64,000 bases of DNA from Mucor racemosus (lineage: Eukaryota > Mucoromycota > Mucoromycetes > Mucorales > Mucoraceae): contig JAPEHQ010000025.1 of NCBI GenBank assembly GCA_027405735.1, forward strand, positions 62,001-126,000, in the 5' to 3' direction. Position numbers and translations under genes: made by a program. Positions 1-11,718 of the stretch are shown piece by piece (within the stretch, counting starts at the first letter, position 1; the number at the start of each line of letters is the position of its first letter). Under the pieces are notes generated by a model that was given only the letters and a program-made list of their open reading frames with translations, was not told the DNA's origin and ran no database searches.

Positions 1-655
1 GCTCCTAACTAATAGAATAGCGAGCAATTTAGATATGATATAAAGTATGTAAGATATAAGACGATCTTTATTTGGTTGAAGTCTATAGCTTCCTTTTTAT
101 AATAATTGTATAATTTCTAATTGTTTCTAATAATTTCTATGTCTAGGTAGATCATATGTTCGAGATCAATCTTTAACTGATCTCCTTCCAATAATTGGGG
201 CAAAATAAGAGTAATTGTGAGTCATGGCAAGATCAAATGGTTGTCGTATCTTGAATGCAGGGATTATATAATAAATTTATGGATTAAAGAGAGTCGAGTC
301 TCCAGAAGTTTGATTAAAAAGGAATCTGTATGAATATATGGGTGTTGTTACAAAGCCTTCGTGCTTTGAATTTGTGTTTGATTTTACTTTTGACAGATTG
401 TGACAGATTTGGAAAGATGAGTTCAAGGGTAACAAAAAAAAAGAGTTTATTCAAATAATAAATGTTCGATTTGTAACAATAATTTAGATATAAATTAAAA
501 GACATCGTTTATTGAGTTGTGTAACAAAAGATCTAAATTGCTTCGACACCAACATACTTCAAATATATATTATTTAACAAAAAAAAAAATCCTTTTTTTA
601 TGCAATCGATAAAACTCTACACGCACTACATTCATAAGAAAAAGTAAAAAATGTA
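1..655. other. Left-edge intergenic DNA, no gene seen
   Basis: AT-rich non-coding stretch with only a short reverse-strand open frame (about 314-505) of low-complexity Phe/Tyr/Asn-rich composition. I see no domain, splice pattern or repeat family, and treat it as the flank of the tRNA gene. Confidence 0.5.
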
Positions 656-737
656 TCCGGCTTACCTGATTCGAACAAGTGACCTGAAGATGTCTTTTCA
701 CTACAGTCTTCCGCTCTACCAACTGAGCTAAAGCCGG
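656..737 (-). tRNA. tRNA-Tyr (GTA) with a 9-nt intron
   Basis: On the minus strand the acceptor arms CCGGCTT and AAGCCGG pair (737-731 with 663-657), followed by an A discriminator at 656. The D arm reads GCTCAGTTGGTAGAGC. The anticodon stem GAAGA/TCTTC encloses CTGTAG plus an insertion, and the T arm contains TTCGAATC. The anticodon is GTA (Tyr). The extra bases at 692-700 sit one base 3' of the anticodon, the usual nuclear tRNA intron position, and tRNA-Tyr commonly has an intron in eukaryotes. The C1-G72 pair is the known eukaryotic tyrosine identity element. Without the intron the tRNA is 73 nt. A downstream T run could not be confirmed as a Pol III terminator. Confidence 0.93.
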
Positions 738-1613
738 TTTAGCTATTTTAAGCTAGCTTTATATTAAATATATACATGATGCAAAATATTAGACATCACG
801 TGATATAAGTCGACTGTTTTCTACTCTTTTCGGTTTGATAGATCTGTTCGATATTTAACCATTGATGCTTATGAGTATAAATAAGCTCATGTTATATACT
901 TCAATAATAACCTTGACTTCTTCTTTCTAATATGAATCTTATTACTGCATTTATTAGTAGTTGTTCTTTACAGAAAAAATACATAAATCATAATTAAAAC
1001 ACCTATTAGTCTTCAGTCTTCAGCTATAGATATATAAAGGTTATGACATTTTTCTACAGTTTAAATGGAAATGATAATTCCAAAAAACAATATTATATTA
1101 ACTCACATGATCGAATTATCTTAAATTAGTTTTATTATACTTATTTGGCATTAAAATAATGGAGTCAGCGTTGTCATTTGCTGCTCAGCATCTGATATCA
1201 TGTTTTGCCATTTACCCCGATCATGAATCAATTGGTATTGCCAAGAGAATGATGTAAACGGCAAGGAATTCCGTCCAAGCATTCTCTTTCTTGAATGAGC
1301 AGAGGTTCGCTTCAATGTAGTTTAGAAATTGTCAATATAATTTTGTAAAAATGATGATGCGTCAATTTAAAGCAGAGAGTGTTACTTTAAAAAGGATAAA
1401 TGATATTTGGAAAGAAAACAACCGTGGTTGCTGCGCAATTATAGACTTGTGCAACAGCTTATATTCCAAGAAATGAATGCTATTTTCTCGTTGACCTTTT
1501 ATAGACTTTCTATGTGACCTAAAAATTACATGATTTGCCTCAAAATTTCGGATTTTCTTTTTTATTCCTTTTCAATACTTTTTTTTTAAAAAAAGAAAAA
1601 ACAATAATACATC
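738..1613. other. Intergenic region before the first PEF gene
   Basis: No open frame or repeat copy is supported. The last 60 bases before the ATG at 1614 are a T/A-rich run, similar in character to other gene starts here, and probably hold the PEF promoter and 5' UTR. Confidence 0.4.
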
Positions 1614-2649
1614 ATGTATCCTTACGGAGGACAAGTAAGTGCAAATGAAAATAGGATATATTTTTATTGACATCACCTATATTTCTCAGCAACAAGGACA
1701 ACCCTTTTACCAAAATAATCCATACCAATCAACAGCAGCGCCACCACCATCGCAACAATATCATAATCCTTATCATCGACAATCTACATTACCTAATTTT
1801 AATACACCACCACATCAGCCACCACATTCATTACAACAAAGTAATTTTAATAACACACCACTTCAAAGAAGCAACACATTTAGTAAGACAAAATGTTGGG
1901 TAGATATGTGAATGTAATTTTTAACATTTACTGAATTATCCAGCTTCAATGGCTGATAGGAGAGAACAGTACTTGTGGGATCTGTTTCAAAGAGTAGACG
2001 CTGACAGATCTGGATCTATATCAGTACATGAATTACAAACTGCATTAGTAAATGGTGATTGGAGTCCTTTTAATATCGAGACAGTACGTATGATGGTTGG
2101 TATTTTCGATACAGGTACGATATAGTGATAAATCAAGTAACTGAAGCCCAATCTAATTAGTTCTAATTAGATAACAATGGAACTATTGATTTTCGAGAAT
2201 TCAGGGGTTTATGGAAATATGTTGAAGATTGGAGTCATTGTTTTAAAAAGTTCGATCAAGACAACTCGGGAAGTATTGATTGTTACGAGATGAGCCACGC
2301 ATTACGAACATTTGGATATAACGTTAGTGATAGATTTATTCAAATACTAATCCAAACATTTGATAAATATGGTTCGTATGAATTGAGAATGCGTTTTTAC
2401 GTTTGATATTTATTAGCTTTGAATAGGAAATGGAGATATTACATTTGATAATTTTGTTCAAGCTTGTGTTACTTTATCCACATTGACAAAATCATTTAGA
2501 GCAAAAGATTTTGAAGGCAGAGGATCAATTCTTATTAATTACGAAGATGTAAGTAGCTTACGTAGAAGGGTGTAGTATTGGTAAATTAATGCATTTAAAA
2601 GTTCTTGACATTAGTTATAAGCAGTCGACCTGATATGAAGGGAAGTTAA
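1614..2649 (+). CDS. Penta-EF-hand (PEF) calcium-binding protein, ALG-2/peflin-like, copy 1
   Basis: Six exons: 1614-1634, 1690-1882, 1944-2114, 2171-2371, 2427-2548 and 2602-2649 (251 aa). All donors and acceptors are GT-AG. The N-terminus starts MYPYGGQ and is rich in Gln, Pro, His and Asn (to about residue 70), as in ALG-2, peflin and yeast Pef1. EF1 ([12 protein letters not shown]), EF2 ([12 protein letters not shown]) and EF3 ([12 protein letters not shown]) have canonical ligands. EF4 is altered, and EF5 (centred on KDFEGRGSI) lacks good ligands. In the family EF5 mainly mediates dimerisation. PEF proteins respond to calcium as adaptors at ER exit sites, ESCRT and membrane-repair sites; which applies here is not visible. 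Its intron positions match those of the gene at 4861, so the two are tandem paralogues. The first exon codes for only seven residues. Confidence 0.88.
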
Positions 2650-3273
2650 AATGTTTTAAAAATTGTAAAATAGTAAATAAAACCATAATATAAAGCATTA
2701 ACCTTCATGGGAAAAATGAGTTTGTATTACATGTGTATTGAAGAGAAAATAGTTTTAAGCCAGATTATTTGCATAATTGACTTGATAATGACACACTTTC
2801 GAGATGCAGCAGTAAATACAATTAAAGGTGGCTGTGTCAATTAAATAATGCAATAAAAGGGATTACCGGGAGGCGGGGAGCTTTCTAAAAGCAAAGTGAC
2901 ACCATCTCTGTAATTCCATGTTTTCTCGGTCTAACTTCAGAAAATCTTAATGTCGACATTGTGGTTTGTCACATTATCAAAAAAGGGAGAAAATAAACTG
3001 ATATATTTCTATCATGGATGACAATACAACTTGGAGTAAAATGGTCTTTTATAAATCGAGTAATTGTGCGACATTCAATCGAAAAATACGAACATAAAGA
3101 TTTCAAGATATAAAAAAGTTACACTTGGCTTTGCCTTCGTGCGTCATATGGAACCTATTATCATACAGAGATTAAGAAGACGCTTTTTTATTAATAACAT
3201 TGTTTGTATAAAAATATATCGAGACAAATTGCTTTTACCTTTGCTTTTGTTCTTATTTTGAAAATCAAAAAAT
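2650..3273. other. Spacer between PEF copies 1 and 2
   Basis: Short random frames only. A small frame at 3064-3261 is Lys/Leu-rich and has no support. The stretch presumably holds the 3' end of copy 1 and the promoter of copy 2. Confidence 0.4.
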
Positions 3274-4639
3274 ATGGATAGACATTGCAGTAATGCAAGA
3301 AAACCTAACAGTCAAAAGAGAAAACTAGATGAAAAGATCAAAACCCATTTTAATGTATTCCGTGTGAATATGAGTAAAAGATCAATGCATGACAGTAGTG
3401 GTGATAGTGTACATACATTGAATGATCTGAACTGTCAGCCTGCGAACATGCATATACCTGTACAGCAAACAAATCACCACCAACAACAGGATCATCAACG
3501 TCCACCAAATTTTGGTCTAAACAGTAGTAATGATGATATATTGGCATGGGCACAAGAACTTCCTCCTGCCGCTTTCGTTGATTTGATAGATACATCAAAT
3601 CTTGACATGGCGTTCGGTCAAATCAGCCCAAGTTTCTATCATCCATTGAATATCCCATCGCAAAATAATATGCAGCAACTTCATACACATAATGACCATG
3701 CAATGGATTTTACTAATACTTTTAACAACAATCCAATGTCTCAATACCGCTCTCATTACTCTTACCCTTCTATATTTACATATGAGCATAATACTAATAA
3801 TAGTAATAATAACGATGTAACATTTGGTTCTCTTTCCTCCAACTCTACCAATACAACAAATCCATTTGACAACTCAACTATCATAGCAAATAATCAGAAC
3901 GACTTTTCTCAAAAAAACCATGTGCACTGCAACAATATGCCTTCTAGGCCCAATCCTCCCATGTTTAAAAATGGGCCTTCTTATTTACGAGCAAGTGAAG
4001 ACTTTATTTTATTCTTTCACGCAATTGATGCTGATGATTCCGGATTGATCACATTTGACGAATTAAAGCAATATCTACGTAATAAGGATGCAAATAACAC
4101 TAATTTTAATAATGAAGCTGTAATGACACTGATTGAAATGTTTGATAATAGTAAGTTTTTGATAAAGTTGCTGCAATATGTAATTTTCTAATAATTACCA
4201 TCAAGACAAAGACAAGGCTATAGACAAAAGAGAATTTCCAGACATGCTTGCTTTCATTAAAAATTGGGAAAGATGCTTCCTCTTTTTAGACGAAGATAGC
4301 TCTGGTACTATTGACTACCAAGAGATGCATTATGCAATTCAATCATTAGGATTTGCTGATTTGAGTCATAAATTGATTTTACGTTTATTACAAAAGTTCG
4401 ACCGCTCTGGTAGTGGTTTAATTGATTTTGATAACTTTATTTTAGCCTGTGTAACTCTTTGTCGCTGTAAAGAAATCTATGAAATTATGTGTATTAAATT
4501 TGGATCCACTAGTCTTCCTATAAATCTTGAGCAAGTAAGTAAAAGTAAAATTACTATGGAAAAATATGCATGCCTAAAACAATTTTTATATAGTTTATCA
4601 TATCTTTTATTTGGCCTACAGCTCTTTAAAAATTCTTAA
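3274..4639 (+). CDS. Long PEF-type EF-hand protein with Asn/Gln/His-rich N-terminus, copy 2
   Basis: Three exons: 3274-4150, 4206-4534 and 4622-4639 (407 aa). The first exon encodes about 235 residues of low-complexity Asn/Ser/His/Gln sequence, then EF1 (DADDSGLITFDE). Across the first intron EF2 reads DNNKDKAIDKRE. EF3 (DEDSSGTIDYQE) and EF4 (DRSGSGLIDFDN) follow. The last exon adds only six residues (LFKNS end), matching the position of the final intron in both neighbours. EF5 is essentially gone. Intron 2 is 87 nt, a multiple of three and open, so retention would keep the frame and add 29 residues. The start could instead be the Met at about 3370. The gene shares its final intron with its neighbours but lacks their internal introns, so it is an older or restructured paralogue. 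Confidence 0.82.
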
Positions 4640-4860
4640 ATAAATATACTCGTTTCAAATTTTACAACTTTTTTAGTATAAAAATAGCCAGAAGAAGTCC
4701 GCAGCAATTCAGCACTACCTGTGGAAAAGTACCGTTTTAGTGTTAAAGGTACCAATCTTTCGTTCGTTTCTATTTTCGCTTTTATCTTGGCGGAAAAGAA
4801 ATCAGCATCATTTCTTTCCTTTTCTTTCTTTTATTTTTCACAGAATTTTAAAAAAGTAAA

Positions 4861-5911
4861 ATGTCTTATAATCAACAACAGCAATACGGAGGATATCAAG
4901 GTGGTTACGGCCAACAAGGACAACAAGGTGGTTATGGCCAACAACAGGGCGGTTATGGTCAACAAGGCGGATATCAAAGACCTCCTCCTCCTCAAACTCC
5001 TCAACAACATCAAGCTCCACCCCCACAACAATATGGTGGATATAATAGACCTCAACAAGCATACCCTCCTCAACAAAATTACGGTAAGAAAAGAAGGATG
5101 ATTTCATAACATTTTATTTATATTTCTCTTTTGTTTATTAGGAAGACCTTCTGGTCCTCCCGCTGGTCCCCCACCAGGTGCTGATCCACAACTCTGGAAT
5201 TGGTTTACTGCTGTAGATACTGATCATTCAGGTCAACTCTCAGTTGATGAACTTCAACGTGCTCTTGTAAACGGTGATTGGAGTCCTTTCAATATCGAAA
5301 CTGTTCGTACTATGGTTAATATGTTTGATAAAGGTAAAATTACAAATAAGCTTAAGCGGATAAAAGGATAACAAGATTTAATATATTATATATGCTTTTT
5401 TTGCACAGATAACAGCGGTACCATTGATTTTAATGAATTTGCTGGATTATGGAAATACATCGAAGATTGGAAGAGATGTTTCCAAACCTTTGATGCTGAT
5501 AATTCTGGAAACATTGATCATGTTGAAATGGGCAATGCATTAAAAACTTTTGGTTATAACTTATCGGACCAATTTATTCGTGTTTTAGTTCAAAAGTTTG
5601 ATAAATATGGTATGTAAAAAAGAAAAAGTGTTTATATAATGAATTTACATTTATAACACAAAATGAAATAACTTACACTTTTAGGTCATTCTGCAGGTAA
5701 TGGAAATATTACCTTTGATAACTTTGTTCAAGCATGTGTTACAGTAAAGACACTCACAGACTCATTCAGACAATTTGATACTGATAATGATGGTTGGATT
5801 CAAATTAATTATGAACAGGTAAAATATTCATAAATTCGGAAGAGGGGGTTTCTTTGAAAACTAACATGATTTTACTAGTTCTTGGAATTGGTCATTCGTC
5901 AACGCTCTTGA
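4861..5911 (+). CDS. PEF calcium-binding protein with Gly/Tyr/Gln-rich N-terminus, copy 3
   Basis: Five exons: 4861-5083, 5142-5333, 5409-5609, 5685-5818 and 5879-5911 (260 aa). The N-terminus (MSYNQQQQYGGYQGG and on) is a Gly-Tyr-Gln repeat followed by Pro-rich sequence, very like peflin/Pef1, and prone to self-association in such proteins. EF1 (DTDHSGQLSVDE), EF2 (DNSGTIDFNE), EF3 (DADNSGNIDHVE) and EF5 (DTDNDGWIQINYEQ) look intact. EF4 runs through KYGHSAGNGNITFD with an insertion, as is typical of the family's weak sites. It has the best preserved EF5 of the three tandem copies and ends FLELVIRQRS, so it is likely the ancestral-like member. Introns 2-4 coincide with those of copy 1. Confidence 0.92.
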
Positions 5912-7296
5912 ATAATTTCGCAATAAAATCTATGTATATATCTTATTATACTCTTTTACATACTCATAAAAATATATATATACATAATTTCTATCGATTT
6001 CTCATGTATTAAATAAAAATCTCTTAAAAAACCAAATGCCATTACACAATGATTTTAGCTCTAATATGGCTGTGCAAGTTGTATCACACTAGAACTATGT
6101 TTGTAACAAATCAAAACAGAATGTGACCAATATAAAGTAATTATCCTAATGCAATTGACGAAAAAACTAAGCAGTTAAAATTAAAAAAAAGAACCAAGCA
6201 ATTCAAATGTTTTTGTGTCTGAACATGTCAAAACAAGAAAACATTTGAATTTTCTTTTTATGCATTGCCATGAAGATTTAACTTTTTTTTCGTAACTATT
6301 ACGTTACATACTATACAAGAGTTACCTAGCACGCGATCATAGACTATTTAGTAACAGGTAACTTTAAGTATTTCTTATATGCGTCAACTCAATAGGCAGT
6401 GGACTTTGGATATACACCATCAAATGAAAGGGTTCATCCGATCATCGTGACAAGGATTGTGACTGATTGAACGTAATAAAAATTTTCAAGCGATACAAAA
6501 AACTATAAATAAAGAGCAAAATTTAGTAATTATTATGTTTCTTTAATCAAAAAATTAAGTATGCAGCCACGATGGAACATTTTGTCATTTATTTGGCCTC
6601 AGTGTTTCATTGCCAGGAATCTTTTGATTTCATCGCATTCAAGAAAGATTGTCTTCTTGCCTTATGGCAGAAACGGGATTCCTTTGTCATTCATTTGATC
6701 TGTGGGTTTCCGTGCCGACGGGGGACTAAACTTATATTATATTTTTTAAAAAAACAAAAGAAAAAGCTGCCTTCATTCTGTAGAGACATTTGATATCATT
6801 TTATTGTGCTGGCAAAATTAAAGCCCCGACTTGTTTTTTTGATCAGTTAAAAACAATCCAAATTGCCAAAAATCGATCATAATATTCTCTAAATTGAAGT
6901 AGAAAAAATTATAAATTTAAAAAAGACATGTTAGAGAACTCGGAAGCACTTTTGCTTCCAAGTTTAATAGGTTATTAATGTGGAAAAACTCTTTAAAAAC
7001 TCCTCTTTTGATGGAAAGGGTGTTCTCCTGTAGCTTCGAGGCTACTTGAAATCATAACAAAGCTTTATAAATATTCTACAAAGTGTTCGTATGTTTTTCC
7101 TGTCTCTTTGGCGCATGAATATGTACAAAAAACATAAATGATGCAAGCTGTAGTTCTTTTGAATCAAAAAAAGAGTAATTCTCCGCCTTAATGAAGAAAA
7201 AACTGCTGATACAAATTTACAAATATAACATTATTTTTGAAATTACATTTGAGCTTCTTTTTTCTTTTTCATATTTGTTTGATAGGATATTAAATC
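5912..7296. other. Intergenic, nothing identifiable
   Basis: 1.4 kb between the PEF cluster and the Osh3-like gene. The only open frame (6572-6793) is short, has no splice or domain support and is probably fortuitous. No match to repeat families R1-R5 was noticed. Confidence 0.4.
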
Positions 7297-10235
7297 ATGG
7301 AAGTAGTCCAAGTACAGCCTAGAGATTTCTACTTGCATTATATCTACGTACCAGCAAAAGGGACCACGATAAGATGGACATTTACAACAAAGAAAAATAA
7401 TATAGCTTTTGGTCTTTATAGACGATTAGGCCAAACACCTTTACCTTCTTCTTCTGATATTGTTTTGAAAGCTCAACAGGCTCGATCAGATCAGTTGAAA
7501 TCACCTGCACTTAGTAAAAAGACAGGTATTTCAAGCAAATATCTATCTGTTTTTGTTTAAAACCTGACAATTTCTTTAACAGATGAAGAAGCATCTGTTC
7601 ATAATAACTCACATCACGCAAGGGCACGTTCTAAATCTATAGCTTCCGAGAAATTGAGAGAAAAAAACGACTGGGTTGAGCTTATACCTATTGAACATGT
7701 AAATTCAGTAAAAGCAAAAGTAGAAGGAAGCTATACAGTGCATGATTCTGGGAATTTTATTTTGGTATTCGGTATGAAACGTGCAGGTTTTTGACATGAT
7801 GGTTACACAACCAACTAAGCAATCTTTTAGACAATACATTTTCTAAAAATACACCCAAGATAGTTACATTTTCTGTTGCATTAGTAGATCCCAATATGGA
7901 GCAAGCTTTAGAGCATCCACAAGCGGAAATATCAGGTTGGCTACTAAAGAAAAGACGTAAAAAGTTACAAGGTTGGGCCAAAAGATGGTTCGAATTATCA
8001 AAGGCAGGTGTATTATCTTACTCTGCCACACCAACAAGTTTAACAAGAGGTTCAATTCAAATATTACTTGCAACTATATCACTAAATCCACAACAACGTA
8101 TTATTCATATTGATTCTGGATCTACATTATTTCACTTGCGATGCCAAACAAATGATGAATTTAAAGAATGGACACGAGCATTGAAAGCATATAGAAATGA
8201 CGAGTTCCTCCATAATGATTATGCCGAAGCTCAACAACAACAAAAACAAGACTTTATATTGCCTCCCGAAATACAACTACCCAGCTCTTCATCAAGCACA
8301 CCATTTGCAGCAGATTATCATAGTGCAGATATGATATGGTCTCAGATTGATGCTGGTATTCGTAATGCTGAATTATTGAGTTCCAACATTGCCATACTCA
8401 AAAAGAATACCGAATTACTTTTCCGCCGAGAAAATGCATCCGAAAACTATACACTGACAAAAGAAAGTGATATTATTACTTCTTTAGCTACAGAACAAGC
8501 AAGACAATGGCGAGAAATTCAAGTTACTATGCAGCATTTGCTCAAGGTAGATCCAACATTGAACAGTTTATCTATGGCAAGATCTCAGACCCAGATAAAA
8601 CTACCTATTGAAGATGATACTAAATCACAAATAACAGAAGATTATGGCCTTTTACGTACGAATAGTAATAATACATCTTGTTCCTCAATTCAAAATTCCT
8701 TCATTTCAGATAAATTCTTTGATGCAGAATCTGTTGTATTGACAGAAGAAGATGAGGATTACGCTGATAATCAGAATATTGTATCTACTGGAGATAGTTC
8801 TACAGCATCGACTACAGATGAGGAAGAATCTGAGGAGGAGGAGGAGGAACTGGGCAAGTTTTTTTTTCTGCAACACAATTACAGGTCCTATATTAACAAA
8901 GTAAAAATAGTTTCCAACAAAGCATTGAGACAGTCTAGATTGATTGATATTATATCTGAACCATCAAACTTTCATAGACGTCAAATTTTACCTTCACCGG
9001 CCAAAAATAACGGTGTATCAGCTTTATCTATTTTTCGTAAGAATATCGGTAAAGATTTATCTCAAATCGCAATGCCTGTCAGCATGAATGAACCATTGAG
9101 TATGCTTGAAAAGTCGTGCGAAGATTTGGAATACTCAGAATTATTAGAAAAAGCAGCGCAATGCGAAAATAGTATGGATAGGATTATGTATGTTGCAGCG
9201 TTTGCTGTATCTAGTTATTCATCTTCTCAATGGAGATCTGGTAGAAAGGTATGAAAATATTACTTTTATAGGTTTTGATACCATTTGAGACTTATCTAAC
9301 CAATTCAGCCTTTTAACCCAATGATGAGCGAGACCTATGAGTGTATTCGGCCTGATAAAGGCTTCCGTTTTATTTCTGAAAAAGTATCTCATCATCCATT
9401 AATAATTGCCTCACATGCAGAATCAAAAACTTATCAATACTGGCAATGCACAAAGATTAAGAGCAAGTTTTGGGGTAAATCAATGGAATTCATGACGGAG
9501 GGTACCTTCCATGTTAGCTTGAATGACGATGAACATTACACATTTACAAAGCCTTCTAGTTGGATGAGAAACATGATTGCTGGTGAGAAATATCTAGAAC
9601 ATGTAGGCGAAATGAAAGTGGTCAATCAAAAGACAGGCGAGTATGGCTTGATATCGTTCAAGGAAGGTACAGGCGGAGGTCTCTTTAGTGCACCCAAGGA
9701 ACGTAATAATGTAGTAGGTACTTTTTACACTGCAGATGGTACTAAAAGTAAAAAGATGGTTGGAAAATGGAGCGATGGATTGGCAGAGGATGTCAATATG
9801 GATGGCCATACATTGTCCGTGCTGTGGAAGGTTAAGATACCTACAAATCCTGATTTTGCTAAAAAATATTACGGCTTTTCTCAATTTGCGATCGAGTTGA
9901 ATGAAATCACACCCATTGAAAAGGATAAACTGCCTAAAACAGATTCTAGATATAGACCAGATCAGCGTCTTTATGAAGAGGGGGAGGTCGATCAAGCTGA
10001 TGAAGAGAAATTAAGAATCGAGAAAATGCAGCGTGAAACTCGTGCTTCTTATACGGAAAAGGGTATTCCATGGGATCCTCGTTGGTTCAAATTAGAGGAA
10101 GACCCTTACGAAGAGCCTAGCTTTTATTCTGTGAATTCCAATACAGTTGTTGGCCATTCGTGGCAGTTTGCTGGTGAATATTGGAATACGAGAGAAACAG
10201 GTAAATGGCCTACCGATATTCCTGATTTATGGTAG
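7297..10235 (+). CDS. Osh3-like oxysterol-binding protein (GOLD-PH-FFAT-ORD)
   Basis: Four exons: 7297-7525, 7583-7771, 7831-9248 and 9309-10235 (920 aa; yeast Osh3 is of similar size). Order of domains: an N-terminal GOLD-type beta domain (about 1-155, with FYLHYIYVPAKGTTIRWTF near the start); a PH domain (about 172-275, ISGWLLKKRRKKLQGW, ending with W-T-R-A-L); a linker with an FFAT-like motif KFFDAES near residue 434, flanked by acidic residues; and the lipid-binding ORD from about 555 to the end. The ORD signature EKVSHHPL near residue 637 corresponds to the family's EQVSHHPP. Such proteins bind ER VAP proteins through FFAT and move sterol or PI4P at ER-plasma membrane contacts. The last residue of the signature is Leu rather than Pro. 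Confidence 0.93.
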
Positions 10236-11718
10236 ACATTTTGATATACCTCAATTAGTATAGAATAACAAGCATATCTCTTTTTTCTCATAGACACTCA
10301 TTGATAATGTCATTAATAAATCATGCATTACATTATCCAAGTTATTTTTTATTACTTCTTTCGGTAGTTTCTTAATTGCTTAATGTGGATTGTGAAGAAT
10401 TTACGGGTTCTTCCAACATCTTTCTAGCATTAATCTACTTTTCAAACATGTATATAATATATAAAGATGAAATATATCTGCACATTTTTTGTTTTGCAAA
10501 GAAATATCGAAAAAAATGAAATTTTCGTATCAAATGTATTACCACCGGAGTTTAAAAAACAAAGTGTCAAATCTGAAAAAAAAGATCAAAAAAATTTAAA
10601 TCGTTAAATACGCAACAAAATGCATAGTAAGTTGAGCTAGCCCATTAAATATTTTAGGTTTAGTTTTGGATTCTGCATTGAATGGTATTATTTTTAAAAA
10701 AATTGTTCTTACAAAATGTAACGTAAAATTGAAATGAAATTTTGAAGGTTTTTCTACTTTTTATCCCAAATTTTGAATAAATTTTTAAAATATAAACTTT
10801 TTAAATAATAGCCCGCCAAATTATCTACAGATTGAGATATTATATGCATCTGTAGCTGCATTTTTCATGGAGAAATCTTAAATTTTGTGTGATTTTTTGG
10901 GATTCAAGAAAAAACGAACCTATGAATGCTCATGAAAAATGTTGGATGAATTGATCTCCAATTTTTTTACATCTTTTTTTTTGTTTCTCCATCAAAAATT
11001 GAGATATTTCAGAAAACTCAATTGCTACAGATAGATATGAATCAGCACTATAATTTGAGCATAGAAAATATGATAGTTAATTTACTAAGTATTTCGAAAA
11101 TCACGGTAAAATAATGAAAATAATGCAAAATATAAAAGTGCGAAAAATTATTCGATGCTCAAATATGCTCAAGTCCAACTCAAATGAAAGAGATTCCACC
11201 AAAAATAAACCCTATATCTTCATTTCTCGTTGAGATATTTAACAGCAAAGATCTGCCTTTTAAGCAGTGGAAAAACATTCTCAGATATCTAGCTGCCGAG
11301 TTTTGCTTGAGCTATCGAGCTTTCCTCCAGCTTTCGAGCTTCAGGAGACTGATAAACTCGACTCGACTCGTTCGCAATGCTATTCTCCAGCGTACGAAAT
11401 TTTTTTTCTGAAGTGTACGAAATTTTTTTCCAAAGTGTGTATATTATTTTAGAGGTTGGGCTAAATTCTTGATTTAAAAAGCCAACGAGTTGATACATTC
11501 CGTTGATAAAATGCAGTAGCGCAACATTCAATTAAGGTAATAGGCACAGAAACTTTAACCTAAGGTCTTAATATCTTGCGTGGCAGTAATTATCAAGAGG
11601 CTTATGGCTTCTTTTAACGCTGATTGGGCTAAATGTAATTCAATTTTACACAGAAACTTGGGCTCAAGCAAGCAGATAAAAAGTTTTTTGTACATGTACA
11701 CATAATAATAAATCCAAA
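10236..11718. other. Intergenic with a decayed R2 repeat
   Basis: AT-rich. Roughly 10,500-11,150 is a diverged R2 copy (listed separately). 11,280-11,420 has clustered GAGCT/CTCGA words resembling the hAT-like MITE at 50,880, but too weakly to assign. No gene is supported until the ATG at 11,719. Confidence 0.5.
10500..11150 (+). repeat. R2 repeat, strongly diverged copy
   Basis: Landmarks of R2 occur in order and in the same orientation as the copy at 20,850-22,790: a TTTTGGATTCTGCAT-like block near 10,665, TGAAATTTTGAAGG near 10,735, an ATTATCTACAGATTGAG block near 10,820 (ATCATCTATCGATTGAG in the reference copy), then a T-rich block near 10,890. Many substitutions make this the oldest recognisable copy in the window. 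Confidence 0.6.

Noticed and set aside
6572..6793. 73-codon frame between the PEF and Osh3 genes
   Set aside because: No splice signals, domain or second copy; consistent with chance in AT-rich DNA.
8851..8881. GC-AG mini-intron in the Osh3-like gene (GCAAGT...TTACAG)
   Set aside because: Only 31 nt, too short for splicing, and the reading frame is open across it.
11280..11420. Second copy of the GAGCTCG-rich MITE
   Set aside because: Shares only short GAGCT/CTCGA words; no matching ends or target duplication.
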